The notes: generated by a model not told the origin, from the letters alone. Shown: positions 1 through 9,102, numbered from the stretch's first letter. The stretch is 22,150 nt of DNA from an uncultured Mailhella sp. (GCA_910579055.1 CAJTSU010000019.1:11976-34125); one strand, 5' to 3'. A program made the numbers and translations.

Positions 1-52
1 GAATTGCGGCTACTCCGGCGTCGCGACGGAGTCTCACTTCGCTCGACCCCAG

Positions 53-77
53 GAGCATTTTCAAAAAGAACATGCTC
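53..77 (-). terminator. Hairpin at the 3' end of lptE, possible weak terminator
   Basis: The arms GAGCAT (53-58) and ATGCTC (72-77) pair. After one mismatch, TTC pairs with GAA around a five-base A/T loop. The stem begins at the last base of the lptE stop codon, where the long minus-strand cluster ends within the window. No U-tract follows the stem in the minus direction, so intrinsic termination is only a possibility. The remaining bases 1-52 contain short GC-rich palindromes (for example GTCGCGAC around 23-30) and no gene that I can support. Confidence 0.35.
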
Positions 78-607
78 TAAAAACGCAGTTGCATGCGATC
101 CACCGTGCGCCGCACGACTTCCCTCAAGAGTTCACGAATAGCGACATGTTCCCGCTGATTCTCAAAGTGGTCAGAATAGCCGACAAGGCCGGAGCGCCAG
201 GCGACAGCGCCACTCCCCCCCTCATAGACAATAACTTCAAGATACACAGTGGCCGCGTTAAGCAAGGTGATGTCTTCGGTGTTGCTGACATAGGAGCTTA
301 CCGAAAACGACGGCATGCGCATCTCCAAAGTGTAATCAGCCTCACCGTCATCCTGCCATTTAGCCAAGCGCCGCAGCGTTATCTCATCCCGCATCAGAGA
401 ACGCAAATAGTAGGGAACCCAAGGATAAAGCGAAGATTGTTCCACTCCGACAATCTTTACCGTGCTGACCCCGACGCCAAGCACACTGGAAGCCGAGGCA
501 TTTTCACTGCCCTGCCACTGGTAGCCGCAACCTGCCAATGGCAGAGCCATGATGGCAGCAACAAGCAAAGAGTGCGCCATCTTCGTAAAAAAAGCCCCGA
601 CGTTCAT
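77..607 (-). CDS. lptE: LPS-assembly lipoprotein LptE
   Basis: This is probably the outer-membrane lipoprotein that plugs and assembles LptD, the LPS translocon at the outer leaflet. The 176-residue product has a short basic start, a hydrophobic stretch (about residues 12-25) and a lipobox ending L-A-G-C with the lipidated Cys at 27, followed by GYQW, typical of LptE proteins. The remainder alternates hydrophobic and polar residues as a small alpha/beta domain would, with a late 'VAWRSGLVGYSDHF' segment resembling the strand region of the family. Its ATG overlaps the leuS stop by one base (TGATG), so it is probably translated by coupling, and no good Shine-Dalgarno sequence is visible. Another ATG at codon 10 would keep the signal peptide. 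LptE sequences diverge strongly. The call rests on lipobox, length and position after leuS. Confidence 0.78.
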   Translation of the reverse strand: MNVGAFFTKMAHSLLVAAIMALPLAGCGYQWQGSENASASSVLGVGVSTVKIVGVEQSSLYPWVPYYLRSLMRDEITLRRLAKWQDDGEADYTLEMRMPSFSVSSYVSNTEDITLLNAATVYLEVIVYEGGSGAVAWRSGLVGYSDHFENQREHVAIRELLREVVRRTVDRMQLRF

Positions 608-3114
608 CAGTTTGCCACCACATTGACCAGTTTTCCGGGTATGACGACTATCTTGCGGACAGTCAGTTCGCCAATATGGCGCGCCACCGCTTCATCACGC
701 AAGGCAAGCTTTTCCACCTCTTCACGGGATGCGTCCGCAGGAACTTCTATTTTTCCGCGCAGTTTGCCGTTGACCTGAATGACAACAGTGACCACATCAC
801 GTTTGAGCGCACTTTCCTGCCACTGAGGCCAGCTTTCCCCCGCCAGAGAATCCCCATGGCCCAAATCTTCCCACAGTTCCTCACACAGATGCGGCGTAAT
901 GGGGTACAGAAGCGTCAACACAGTGGCAACAGCGGAAGAAAGAGCTTCCCGTCCTTCCGGAGTTGCGACAAGCTCATCCTTGGCAAGATACAGGCTGTTC
1001 ACCAGTTCCATGACCGCCGCAACAGCAGTATTGAACTGATACCGGTTGCCGATGTCTTCCCCAACTTTTTTGACCGTCGCATGTTCGCGCAGGCGAAGTT
1101 CTCGAGCTACGGGCACTTTCACGCAGGACTCCGAGGAAGAGCAGGCGCTTACCGCTGTCAGATGCGGTCGCAATTCGCCAAAAAGCCGCCAGATGCGGTT
1201 GAGAAAGCGTGATGCGCCTTCAATACCCGTGTCGCTCCAGTCAAAATCACGTTCCGGAGGAGCGGCGAACAGGCAGAACAGACGAACCGTGTCCGCACCG
1301 TATTTGGCGATCATATCCGTGGGGTCAACCACATTCCCTTTGGATTTTGACATTTTGGTACCGTCTTTAAGCACCATGCCCTGTGTCAGCAAGTTCTTGA
1401 AAGGTTCTTCAATATCTGACGGATAAAAACCGAAATCCCTCAACACCTTGGTAAAGAAGCGGGAATACAGCAAATGCAGAATGGCGTGTTCCACGCCGCC
1501 GATATACTGATCCACCGGCAGCCAATAGGAAAGCGCTTCCTTGTCGAAGGCCTGTTCCTCATCACGCGCACAGGTAAAACGAGCGAAATACCAGGAGGAT
1601 TCCACAAAGGTATCCATGGTGTCGGTTTCCCGCCTTGCGGCTTTGCCGCAACGGGGACAGACGGTATTCACGAACGAATCCAGATGCGGCAGCGGTGAAC
1701 GCCCGTCGGCCAAGGGCTGCGCATCCAGGGGCAGCAGAACGGGAAGTTCCTGCTCTGGCACGGGCACCACGCCGCAGTCTTCGCAGTACACAACGGGAAT
1801 GGGCGCGCCCCAGAAGCGTTGACGGGAAATATTCCAGTCGCGCAGACGCCAGTTGACGGTCTTTTTGCCTTTGCCCATAGCCTCCAGGGCTTTGATCACC
1901 AGAGTCTTGCCCTCTTCATTGGGGGTGCCGTCAAACTCCCCGGAATTCACCATGAGGCCGGGTTCCGTCCAGGCTTTATCCATGGTGGAAGGATCAAGTT
2001 TCTCGCCTTCTCCCTGAATAACAACGAGCATATCCAGCCCGAACTTGCGCGCGAAATCAAAATCGCGCTGATCATGCGCGGGAACAGCCATGACCGCTCC
2101 CGTGCCGTATTCGGCCAGGACAAAATTCCCCAGCCAGATGGGAATACGGCGCCCCGTAAAAGGATTGAGGCAATACGCGCCGGTGAAGACGCCATCCTTT
2201 TCCAGTGTGTCGGATTGACGATCCAGGCGATCCATATTCCGGGTACGCTCAATGAAGGCACGGATTTCCGCTTCATTTTCCCGACCGGCAATGAGCGATT
2301 CCACCAGGGGATGCTCGGGTGCGAGCGTCATGAACGTCACGCCGAACACCGTATCCGGGCGTGTGGAGAACACTTTTATTTCCCCTTCCCGTCCTTCAAG
2401 GGGAAAGACTATCTCCGCGCCAACGGATTTACCGATCCAGTTGCGCTGCATGGAAAGCACGCGATCCGGCCAGCCGCCCTCCAGTTTCTCCAAATCCGCC
2501 AGCAGTTCATCCGCATAGGCGGTAATGCGTAAAAACCATTGCGTCAGTTCTTTCTGCTCCACCGGCGTATCACAGCGCCAGCAGCGGCCGTCTTCCACCT
2601 GCTCGTTGGCCAGCACAGTGTGGCATTGGGGGCACCAGTTCTGCGGCGCCTTCTTGCGGTACACCAGCCCTTTTTCCAGCCAGCGCAGGAAGAACTGCTG
2701 CTCCCATTTGTAATATTTGGGGTGACATGTGGCCAGTTCCCGTCTCCAATCATAAGAATAGCCAAGGCGCTTTAATTGCGCCCGCATGTTGTCGATATTG
2801 GCGTAGGTCCATTGGGCGGGATGAATGTCATGCTTGATGGCCGCGTTCTCCGCGGGAAGACCGAACGCGTCCCACCCCATGGGATGCAGCACGTTGTACC
2901 CCTGAAGTCGACGAAAACGGGCCACGACATCGCCAATGGAATAGTTGCGCACATGCCCCATGTGGATATTGCCGGAAGGATACGGAAACATTTCCAGGAC
3001 ATAATACTTGGGACGCGAGGCATCAGGTTCGCAAACAAAAGACCGGCGCTCGGCCCACAGTTTCTGCCACTTTTCTTCAATGCTCTGATGGTCGTAGCGG
3101 GAGGAAATGGTCAT
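607..3114 (-). CDS. leuS: Leucyl-tRNA synthetase
   Basis: Class Ia aminoacyl-tRNA synthetase that charges tRNA-Leu in the cytoplasm. The 835-residue protein starts MTISSRYDHQ and shows the ATP-binding HIGH signature as HMGH at residues 51-54 and KMSKS at 587-591. Cysteine pairs characteristic of the LeuS zinc module (CPQC...CRWC-type, here CPQC and CWRC) follow the N-terminal half of the Rossmann fold, with further CxxC pairs (CEDC, CPRC) later. The editing domain contains the TRPDT motif and a conserved 'GTGAVMAVPAHDQRD' segment. The C-terminal anticodon-binding helices and final small domain are present. Length is normal for bacterial LeuS. The ATG at 3114 is chosen because AAGGA lies nine bases upstream. 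An in-frame start at 3204 would add 30 residues that do not look like LeuS. It follows nusB after 111 bp and overlaps lptE by one base. Confidence 0.98.
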   Translation of the reverse strand: MTISSRYDHQSIEEKWQKLWAERRSFVCEPDASRPKYYVLEMFPYPSGNIHMGHVRNYSIGDVVARFRRLQGYNVLHPMGWDAFGLPAENAAIKHDIHPAQWTYANIDNMRAQLKRLGYSYDWRRELATCHPKYYKWEQQFFLRWLEKGLVYRKKAPQNWCPQCHTVLANEQVEDGRCWRCDTPVEQKELTQWFLRITAYADELLADLEKLEGGWPDRVLSMQRNWIGKSVGAEIVFPLEGREGEIKVFSTRPDTVFGVTFMTLAPEHPLVESLIAGRENEAEIRAFIERTRNMDRLDRQSDTLEKDGVFTGAYCLNPFTGRRIPIWLGNFVLAEYGTGAVMAVPAHDQRDFDFARKFGLDMLVVIQGEGEKLDPSTMDKAWTEPGLMVNSGEFDGTPNEEGKTLVIKALEAMGKGKKTVNWRLRDWNISRQRFWGAPIPVVYCEDCGVVPVPEQELPVLLPLDAQPLADGRSPLPHLDSFVNTVCPRCGKAARRETDTMDTFVESSWYFARFTCARDEEQAFDKEALSYWLPVDQYIGGVEHAILHLLYSRFFTKVLRDFGFYPSDIEEPFKNLLTQGMVLKDGTKMSKSKGNVVDPTDMIAKYGADTVRLFCLFAAPPERDFDWSDTGIEGASRFLNRIWRLFGELRPHLTAVSACSSSESCVKVPVARELRLREHATVKKVGEDIGNRYQFNTAVAAVMELVNSLYLAKDELVATPEGREALSSAVATVLTLLYPITPHLCEELWEDLGHGDSLAGESWPQWQESALKRDVVTVVIQVNGKLRGKIEVPADASREEVEKLALRDEAVARHIGELTVRKIVVIPGKLVNVVAN

Positions 3115-3123
3115 ATGTTTCAA

Positions 3124-3128
3124 TCCTT
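3124..3128 (-). promoter_or_regulatory. Shine-Dalgarno of leuS, decides the start
   Basis: AAGGA sits nine bases before the ATG at 3114 and selects it over the upstream in-frame ATG at 3204. Confidence 0.7.
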
Positions 3129-3206
3129 CAAGCAAAATGCGCTTGCTCACAACGCCAGACAGGCGCGCCGTTAAAAAATGAACCGGCCGGCGGCAACATA
3201 CCAATG

Positions 3207-3237
3207 GTTATATTCCACCAACAAATTACTTGTTCAA
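3207..3237 (-). promoter_or_regulatory. Possible internal promoter for leuS-lptE
   Basis: On the minus strand, TTGAAC (3232-3237) is followed after 19 bases by TATAAC (3207-3212, five of six consensus bases). The pair straddles the nusB stop and would give a leader of roughly 90 nt. The spacer is longer than the usual 17, so this is a weak call. The rest of the 111-bp nusB-leuS gap holds a CCGGCCGG palindrome but no convincing hairpin terminator. Confidence 0.25.
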
Positions 3238-3678
3238 AAGCTCGCCGTTCTCCATACCCTTCGCGGCGGCGTCAAGCACACCGTTGAGAAACGTGCGGGA
3301 CTTCTCTTCCCCGTATTGACGGTTCAGTTCCAACGCTTCATTCATGGCAACCTTGGGCGGAACGTCGGGGCGGAACAACATTTCATACAAGGCCAGACGC
3401 ATCAACGTAAGTTCGACCCGTCCGACACGCTCCAGCCGCCAGTTGCGGGCATAACGACGGATCAACTCATCAAGTTCGCGTGTTTTGCTCCACACTCCCT
3501 CCACCAGTTCCCAGGCGAAGCCGCTTGCCTCGGCCTCATCCTGATCATCCTGACGAGGAGCCGCGCGAAAAGCCGCGCGCAATTCCTCCGGCGTGGTCGA
3601 GTGCAGAAATTCCTGCCCATACAGTACCTGAAAGGCCAGGTTACGGGAAACTCTGCGCGGCACGTTACGAGCGGCCAT
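3226..3678 (-). CDS. nusB: Transcription antitermination factor NusB
   Basis: Small all-helical RNA-binding protein. With NusE (ribosomal protein S10) it binds boxA of rRNA leaders and keeps RNA polymerase processive. The 150-residue product has the usual N-terminal 'RRxSRxLAxQxLY' pattern (residues 8-20), the central 'RVGRVELTLMRLALYEML' helix, and the C-terminal 'AMNEALELNRQYGEEKSRTFLNGVLD' signature that defines the family. Length is normal. The ATG overlaps the TAA of ribH (TAATG), with a GGAG Shine-Dalgarno inside the end of ribH, so translation is probably coupled. A ribH-nusB pair is very common in bacteria and supports both calls. Confidence 0.97.
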   Translation of the reverse strand: MAARNVPRRVSRNLAFQVLYGQEFLHSTTPEELRAAFRAAPRQDDQDEAEASGFAWELVEGVWSKTRELDELIRRYARNWRLERVGRVELTLMRLALYEMLFRPDVPPKVAMNEALELNRQYGEEKSRTFLNGVLDAAAKGMENGELLNK

Positions 3679-4148
3679 TAAAGCTGCTCCATGACACGAA
3701 GCGTTTCCAGCAGCGCGGAAGCGGCTTCCATGCCCTTGTTGCCCCCCTTGCTGCCAGCGCGTTCAATGGCCTGTTCCAGATTATCCGTGGTCAACAGTCC
3801 GAACCCTATGGGCATGCCGAACTGGAGAGACACCTGAGCGATACCTTTGGTCGCCTCGCTCGACACGAAATCAAAATGCGGAGTTGCCCCCCGGATCACT
3901 GCTCCCAAGGCAAGAATGCCGTCATACTTTCCGGAAGCAGCCAGCTTCCGGCAGACCACAGGAAGCTCAAAAGCACCAGGGATGCGCACCAGTGTAAGAT
4001 TTTCACGCTCCGCGCCGTGACGCGTCAAGTAGTCCACCGCGCCGCCCACCAGGCGATCCACGACAAAGTCATTGAAGCGGGTGGCCACAATGGCGATGCG
4101 CAGCCCCTTCGCCTCCATCATTCCTTCTATGCAACGAATCCGATCCAT
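3678..4148 (-). CDS. ribH: 6,7-dimethyl-8-ribityllumazine synthase
   Basis: Condenses 5-amino-6-ribitylamino-uracil with 3,4-dihydroxy-2-butanone 4-phosphate to make lumazine, the penultimate riboflavin precursor. It usually assembles as pentamers or 60-mer shells. The 156-residue protein has RFND (24-27), the PGAFELP loop (57-63), the 'GAVIRGATPHFDFV' segment with the catalytic His at 91, and the 'LLTTDNLEQAIERAG' and GNKG phosphate-binding region near 118-139. All expected motifs are present and length is normal. A strong GGAGGA lies seven bases before the ATG. It is 18 bp downstream of ribBA, and its stop overlaps the nusB start by one base. Confidence 0.98.
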   Translation of the reverse strand: MDRIRCIEGMMEAKGLRIAIVATRFNDFVVDRLVGGAVDYLTRHGAERENLTLVRIPGAFELPVVCRKLAASGKYDGILALGAVIRGATPHFDFVSSEATKGIAQVSLQFGMPIGFGLLTTDNLEQAIERAGSKGGNKGMEAASALLETLRVMEQL

Positions 4149-4166
4149 GATAAATCCTCCGGCATC

Positions 4167-5384
4167 TCAGCCCTTATGGTGCATGCAGCAGAGCAAATGC
4201 CCCATTTTTTCTTTTTTGGTCAGCAGATACTCTTCATTATAATCTCCGGCCTCAAGTTCGATGGGGACACGTTCGACGATCTCGATGCCGTACCCTTCAA
4301 GGCCGATGATCTTTTTCGGATTGTTCGTCAAAAGGCGCAGGCGGTGCACGCCGAGATCGACCAGAATCTGCGCCCCCACGCCATAATCGCGCAGATCCGG
4401 TGCGAATCCGAGCCGGATATTGGCTTCAACCGTATCCAGCCCCTGATCCTGAAGGGCGTAGGCTTTGATTTTATTTGCAAGGCCGATGCCCCGGCCTTCC
4501 TGGCGCATATACAGGATGAGTCCCCGGCCTTCCTTCTCGACCTGCCGCATGGCGGCGGCAAGCTGATCCCCGCAGTCACAACGCAGGGAGCCGAAGGCGT
4601 CGCCGGTCAGACATTCGCTGTGCACTCTGGTAAGCACGGGTTCCCCGTCCGCCACATTGCCTTTCACCAGCGCGACATGGGTCTGATTGTCCAGCGAATT
4701 CTCGTAGGCGTAGATGCGGAACTCCCCGTACCTGGTCGGCATTTTGGCTTCCGCTACCCGCCGTACGGCAACTTGCCCGCGATCCATGCGATACTTGATG
4801 ATATCCTTGATTGTGGCAATGTGCAGACCATGTTTTTCCGCAAAGACTTCCAGATCGGGCATGCGCGCCATTTCACCATCATCGCGCATGATCTCGCAGA
4901 TAACGGCGGCATGTTTGATGCCTGCGAGCCGCGCCAAATCAACACTGCCCTCAGTCTGGCCTGCACGCATCAGTACCCCGCCGGGGTGCGCGCGGAGCGG
5001 AAAAATATGGCCGGGGGTGACAAGATCTTCCGCTTTGGCGTCGTCGGCTACAGCGGCCTGGATAGTCCGCGCGCGATCCGCTGCGGAAATGCCGGTCGTC
5101 ACGCCTTCCCGCGCTTCTATGGAAACCGTGAAGTTCGTGCCGAAACGAGATCCGTTGCGTTTCGTCATCAGGGGCAGGTTAAGCTTGTCCGCCATTTCCG
5201 CCGACATGGGCAGACAAATCAACCCCCGCCCATAAGTGGCCATGAAATTGATGGCCTCGGGCGTGACAAATTCCGCCGCAATGGTCAAATCCCCTTCGTT
5301 CTCACGATCTTCGTCATCCACAAGAATGATCATCTTGCCGGAACGAAGATCCTCAATCGCTGTTTCCGTACTGCAAATAGGCAT
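4167..5384 (-). CDS. ribBA: Bifunctional DHBP synthase / GTP cyclohydrolase II
   Basis: The N-terminal RibB domain converts ribulose-5-phosphate to 3,4-dihydroxy-2-butanone 4-phosphate. The C-terminal RibA domain opens GTP to 2,5-diamino-6-ribosylamino-pyrimidinone phosphate. Together they supply both branches of riboflavin synthesis. In the 405-residue protein, RibB covers about residues 1-200 with the acidic metal motif DDEDRENEGD (23-32), TGISAADR (97-104) and TPGHIFPLRA (123-132). RibA covers about 206-395 with the zinc cysteines C258, C269 and C271 in the usual spacing, and RQEGRGIGL (294-302). A His/Cys-containing tail (CCMHHKG) ends it. The ATG at 5384 is preferred because TGAGGA precedes it by eight bases. 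A GTG 15 bases upstream would lie inside that Shine-Dalgarno sequence. The 42-bp gap from ribE contains no riboswitch-sized sequence. Confidence 0.98.
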   Translation of the reverse strand: MPICSTETAIEDLRSGKMIILVDDEDRENEGDLTIAAEFVTPEAINFMATYGRGLICLPMSAEMADKLNLPLMTKRNGSRFGTNFTVSIEAREGVTTGISAADRARTIQAAVADDAKAEDLVTPGHIFPLRAHPGGVLMRAGQTEGSVDLARLAGIKHAAVICEIMRDDGEMARMPDLEVFAEKHGLHIATIKDIIKYRMDRGQVAVRRVAEAKMPTRYGEFRIYAYENSLDNQTHVALVKGNVADGEPVLTRVHSECLTGDAFGSLRCDCGDQLAAAMRQVEKEGRGLILYMRQEGRGIGLANKIKAYALQDQGLDTVEANIRLGFAPDLRDYGVGAQILVDLGVHRLRLLTNNPKKIIGLEGYGIEIVERVPIELEAGDYNEEYLLTKKEKMGHLLCCMHHKG

Positions 5385-5392
5385 GGTATATA

Positions 5393-5398
5393 TCCTCA
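5393..5398 (-). promoter_or_regulatory. Shine-Dalgarno of ribBA, decides the start
   Basis: TGAGGA lies eight bases before the ATG at 5384. The alternative GTG at 5399 overlaps this motif and has no ribosome site of its own. Confidence 0.65.
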
Positions 5399-5426
5399 CG
5401 CGCGTTGGCGATCCGCATCAAGCGGC

Positions 5427-5578
5427 CTAAAAACCGTTTTCCCGCAAAAATTCCGCGTTCAAGCGGCTCCGGCCGCCCTGCGCCTCTTGTACACCAAGAT
5501 GACCCGGCAGGAAATAGGCCAACATCTGGCCGACATATTTCCCCAGCATATCCGTTTCCATGTTCACCGGCCGCCCTA
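5427..5578 (-). pseudogene. Out-of-frame C-terminal tail of riboflavin synthase
   Basis: Immediately after the premature TAG of ribE, the -1 frame stays open to a TAG at 5427. It encodes about 50 residues beginning VGRPVNMETDMLGKYVGQML, which is how the end of riboflavin synthase normally reads ('VGxxVNxExDxxGKYVExxL'). Joined to the 173 residues upstream this gives 223, a normal full length. Adding one G after the CGG codon (plus-strand C-run at 5579-5580) would restore a continuous gene. The segment has no start signal of its own. Confidence 0.8.
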
Positions 5579-6097
5579 CCGCCAGTAACGGGCGATGGTG
5601 GCGTTCCAGGTTTCGGGAATGATATTGACTTCCAGCCAGCCGGGGCCGCACGCGTTTACTGTGAGGCTGATCCCGCCCAGTGTGACCGAACCCTTGGCAA
5701 TAATCTGGCGGCTCCATTCCTCCGGAAAGGAAAAACGACAGCAGTGGGAAGCTCCACGCTCCGAAACGCTCTCCAGAACGGCGAGAGTATCGACGTGTCC
5801 GCTTACCAGATGACCGCCAAGCCGATCCCCGAGGGAAAGAGCCCGTTCCAGGTTGACCTCGTCCCCGCGTGAAAGCGCGCCGAGCATGGTGCAGGTCAGA
5901 GTTTCCGCAGAAGCATACGCCCTGAAGGAGCCCCCTTCCCATCCCTCGACGCTGAGGCAGGCACCGTTGACCGCGACCGATTCTCCCTGAAGAGCTTTCT
6001 CCCAGGAAAAATGAGGGCGAATCCCCAGGCGGAGCTGACCGCCTGTCAAAACTGCGGCAGTAACCGTCCCCAACCCCTGAACTAGTCCTGTAAACAT
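5576..6097 (-). CDS. ribE: Riboflavin synthase (alpha chain), C-terminus lost by frameshift
   Basis: Riboflavin synthase dismutates two lumazine molecules to riboflavin plus the ribitylamino-pyrimidine recycled by RibH. The readable product is 173 residues: an N-terminal barrel starting MFTGLVQGLGTV, the 'ESVAVNGACLSV' segment, the second barrel with 'GHLVSGHVDT' and the repeat motif 'GSVTLGGISLTVN', stopping after ETWNATIARYWR. Both lumazine-binding barrels are almost complete. The C-terminal helix, which mediates trimer contacts in this family, is missing from this frame but is encoded in the -1 frame just downstream. The ATG lies inside the 3' end of ribD (16-bp overlap). The Shine-Dalgarno sequence is only a G-rich run. 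A sequencing or assembly error, a genuine mutation, or (less likely) ribosomal frameshifting are all possible. No canonical slippery heptamer is visible. Confidence 0.9.
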   Translation of the reverse strand: MFTGLVQGLGTVTAAVLTGGQLRLGIRPHFSWEKALQGESVAVNGACLSVEGWEGGSFRAYASAETLTCTMLGALSRGDEVNLERALSLGDRLGGHLVSGHVDTLAVLESVSERGASHCCRFSFPEEWSRQIIAKGSVTLGGISLTVNACGPGWLEVNIIPETWNATIARYWR

Positions 6098-7236
6098 GCC
6101 GCCCCCATCCCGGAAACATAGCGCAGATGACAGTCTCCACTCACATTGCGCATGGAAACCAAACGAAGATTCAGGGTTTCCTCCATACTGCCGCAGGTGC
6201 GACCGCAGAACAACGACGGGGCGTCGGCGTCACCAAGAACCCGCGGGGCCAGATGCAGACGAAAATCATCCACAAGGCCGTTTTCCAAAAGATTCGTAGC
6301 CAGCCGCGCGCCGCCTTCACACAGCACATAGGGGCAATGCTCCTGCTCGCGCAGCAGGCGCAACAGTTGGAGCAGGTCAAGGCCCTGTCCCCGTTCGTCC
6401 GGTTCCAGGCCGCGCACACGCACGCCTTTTTCGCGCAGAGCCTGCGCTCCCGGAGAAGCCGCCTGCGCAGCGGTAGTAAAAAAGACGCAATCTTCGGGGC
6501 GCTGCTGTAAAACATTGAGATTGGCTTCCGGCGAGGGAAGGCGACGCGTGGGCATGACGGCAAGAGGTTCGCGCACCGCTCCCTCCGCACGGGCGGTAAG
6601 GCGCGGATTATCAATATACAGCGTATTCGCCCCCACCAGCACCGCGCCTCCGGCTTCACCAACGCCGCTGCGCAGGCGCATGACAATCTCGCGGGAAGCC
6701 TCATTGCTCACGGTTTCAGGCTTGCCCGTGCGGGATGCGATGTGGCCGTCCAGCGTCGCGGCCATCTTTAAAATAACATAGGGGCGGTCTGTATTCTGCC
6801 AGGTAATGAAATCCAGCATGCTCAGGCGGCAGGAATCTTCCAGAACCCCTGTTTCCACTGTCACCCCGGCGGCCAGCAGCGTCTCCACTCCGCCGCGCGC
6901 CTCCGGATTGATATCACGCATACCAATGACCACATGGCGTATGCCTGCCGCCAGAATGGCTTCCACACACGGAGGCGTCTTACCGTAATGGTTGCACGGC
7001 TCAAGCGTCACAACCAGGATGCAGGCCGACGGATCAATACCCTTGCGCCCGGCATCAGCGAGGCAAGCAACTTCGGCATGCTCCTTGCCGAAGCCCGCAT
7101 GCCAGCCGCGGGCGACAATACGTCCTTCCCGGACAAGCACCGCTCCCACGGTGGGGTTCGGGGCGGCAAGCCAGCGTCCGCGTTCAGCGCAAACCAGCGC
7201 TTCTTTCATAAACGGCGCAAAACGTGATTCGCTCAT
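6082..7236 (-). CDS. ribD: Bifunctional pyrimidine deaminase / 5-amino-6-(5-phosphoribosylamino)uracil reductase
   Basis: Performs the second and third steps from the RibA product: ring deamination, then NADPH-dependent reduction of the ribosyl side chain. The 384-residue protein has an N-terminal cytidine-deaminase-like domain (about 1-145) with 'NPTVGAVLV', the zinc motif HAE at 53-55, and the cysteines of 'EPCNHYGKTPPC' at 81 and 90. The reductase domain (about 155-375) opens 'RPYVILKMAATLDG' and carries 'LCEGGARLATNLL' near the end. The length is typical. The ATG at 7236 has GGAG seven bases upstream and overlaps the preceding deaminase stop by four bases (ATGA). A start at 7257 would add seven residues and lacks a ribosome site. 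Confidence 0.97.
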   Translation of the reverse strand: MSESRFAPFMKEALVCAERGRWLAAPNPTVGAVLVREGRIVARGWHAGFGKEHAEVACLADAGRKGIDPSACILVVTLEPCNHYGKTPPCVEAILAAGIRHVVIGMRDINPEARGGVETLLAAGVTVETGVLEDSCRLSMLDFITWQNTDRPYVILKMAATLDGHIASRTGKPETVSNEASREIVMRLRSGVGEAGGAVLVGANTLYIDNPRLTARAEGAVREPLAVMPTRRLPSPEANLNVLQQRPEDCVFFTTAAQAASPGAQALREKGVRVRGLEPDERGQGLDLLQLLRLLREQEHCPYVLCEGGARLATNLLENGLVDDFRLHLAPRVLGDADAPSLFCGRTCGSMEETLNLRLVSMRNVSGDCHLRYVSGMGAACLQD

Positions 7237-7772
7237 AATTTTTCTCCGGGAATACACGTTATGGCCGCCATGAATTCAGGTTCAGCGGAGGCTTTCGGCC
7301 CATCCCCCTCCCCGTCATGCTCCAGCCTGAGAATACTGACCTGCACGCCCGCCTCCCTGAGCATGGCATCCGCCATCTCGTCCGGGTAGCTTTCAGCATG
7401 CCAAATAGTGCGAATACCACAATTTATCAACATCTTCGTACAGATCAGACACGGCCTTGTCGTACAATAAAGTTCAGAACCGGCCAGAGAAATGCCGTGT
7501 ACGGCGGCCTGAATTATGACATTTTGTTCCGCATGAAGACCACGGCAGATTTCATGGCGCTGACCGGAGGGAATTCCCAGTTGCTGGCGGAGGCATCCTG
7601 TCTCCAGGCAATGAGGAATCCCCGCAGGCGCGCCGTTATACCCCGTCGCCAGGATGCGCTTGTCTTTAACGGCCACGGCCCCGACCCGCCGCCGCAGACA
7701 GGTGGAGCGTTCCGCTACCAGATGAGCGATTCGCATGAAGTACTGCGGCCATGATACCCGCTGATGACTCAT
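7233..7772 (-). CDS. Deoxycytidylate (dCMP) deaminase family protein
   Basis: Zinc-dependent deaminase that probably converts dCMP to dUMP, the substrate for thymidylate synthesis. The 179-residue product shows 'RRVGAVAVKDKRILATGYNGAPAG' (28-51), the HAEQN zinc/catalytic motif at 80-84 and PCLIC at 108-112. This is the arrangement of dCMP deaminases (ComEB-like) rather than RibD or cytidine deaminase. Extra cysteines C55, C60 and C76 sit where this family often binds a second zinc. The ATG at 7772 has an excellent AAGGAGG eight bases upstream. The in-frame start at 7802 would overlap that site. Its stop overlaps ribD by four bases. Position between glyA (methylene-THF) and the rib genes fits a nucleotide/one-carbon role. 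Substrate is inferred, not proven. Confidence 0.9.
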   Translation of the reverse strand: MSHQRVSWPQYFMRIAHLVAERSTCLRRRVGAVAVKDKRILATGYNGAPAGIPHCLETGCLRQQLGIPSGQRHEICRGLHAEQNVIIQAAVHGISLAGSELYCTTRPCLICTKMLINCGIRTIWHAESYPDEMADAMLREAGVQVSILRLEHDGEGDGPKASAEPEFMAAITCIPGEKL

Positions 7773-7779
7773 CACACAG

Positions 7780-7786
7780 CCTCCTT
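7780..7786 (-). promoter_or_regulatory. Shine-Dalgarno of the dCMP deaminase, decides the start
   Basis: AAGGAGG eight bases before the ATG at 7772. The longer in-frame start at 7802 has no comparable site. Confidence 0.7.
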
Positions 7787-7808
7787 CGGCGGAACGCCCC
7801 ATTGCCGG

Positions 7809-7840
7809 AGCGGTTTCCCGTTTTTCAACGGAAAACCGCT
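7809..7840 (-). other. Strong intergenic hairpin between glyA and the dCMP deaminase
   Basis: AGCGGTTT (7809-7816) pairs with AAACCGCT (7833-7840). After one C/A mismatch CCGTT pairs with AACGG around a four-base loop, giving 13 pairs. It occupies most of the 79-bp gap 3' of the glyA stop and ends about 23 bases before the Shine-Dalgarno of the next gene. No U-tract follows on either strand. An attenuator, a processing site or a 3' stabiliser for glyA mRNA are all possible. Confidence 0.55.
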
Positions 7841-7851
7841 TGAAAACCAGA

Positions 7852-9102
<1,251 letters not shown>

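Noticed and set aside
3180..3192. CCGGCCGG palindrome followed by T-run as a nusB terminator
   Set aside because: The palindrome has no room for a loop, so it cannot form a normal terminator hairpin.
3480..5588. A 702-codon open frame on the plus strand
   Set aside because: It lies antisense to nusB, ribH and ribBA, all of which have clear family motifs. It has no ribosome site or recognisable domain and arises from the GC-rich composition.
5570..5600. Programmed -1 ribosomal frameshifting in ribE
   Set aside because: No X-XXY-YYZ slippery heptamer at the junction and no clear stimulatory pseudoknot. A base deletion or sequence error is simpler.
5385..7851. FMN riboswitch controlling the riboflavin genes
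   Set aside because: The gaps before ribBA, ribE, ribD and the deaminase are overlaps or under 80 bases and lack FMN-box sequences.
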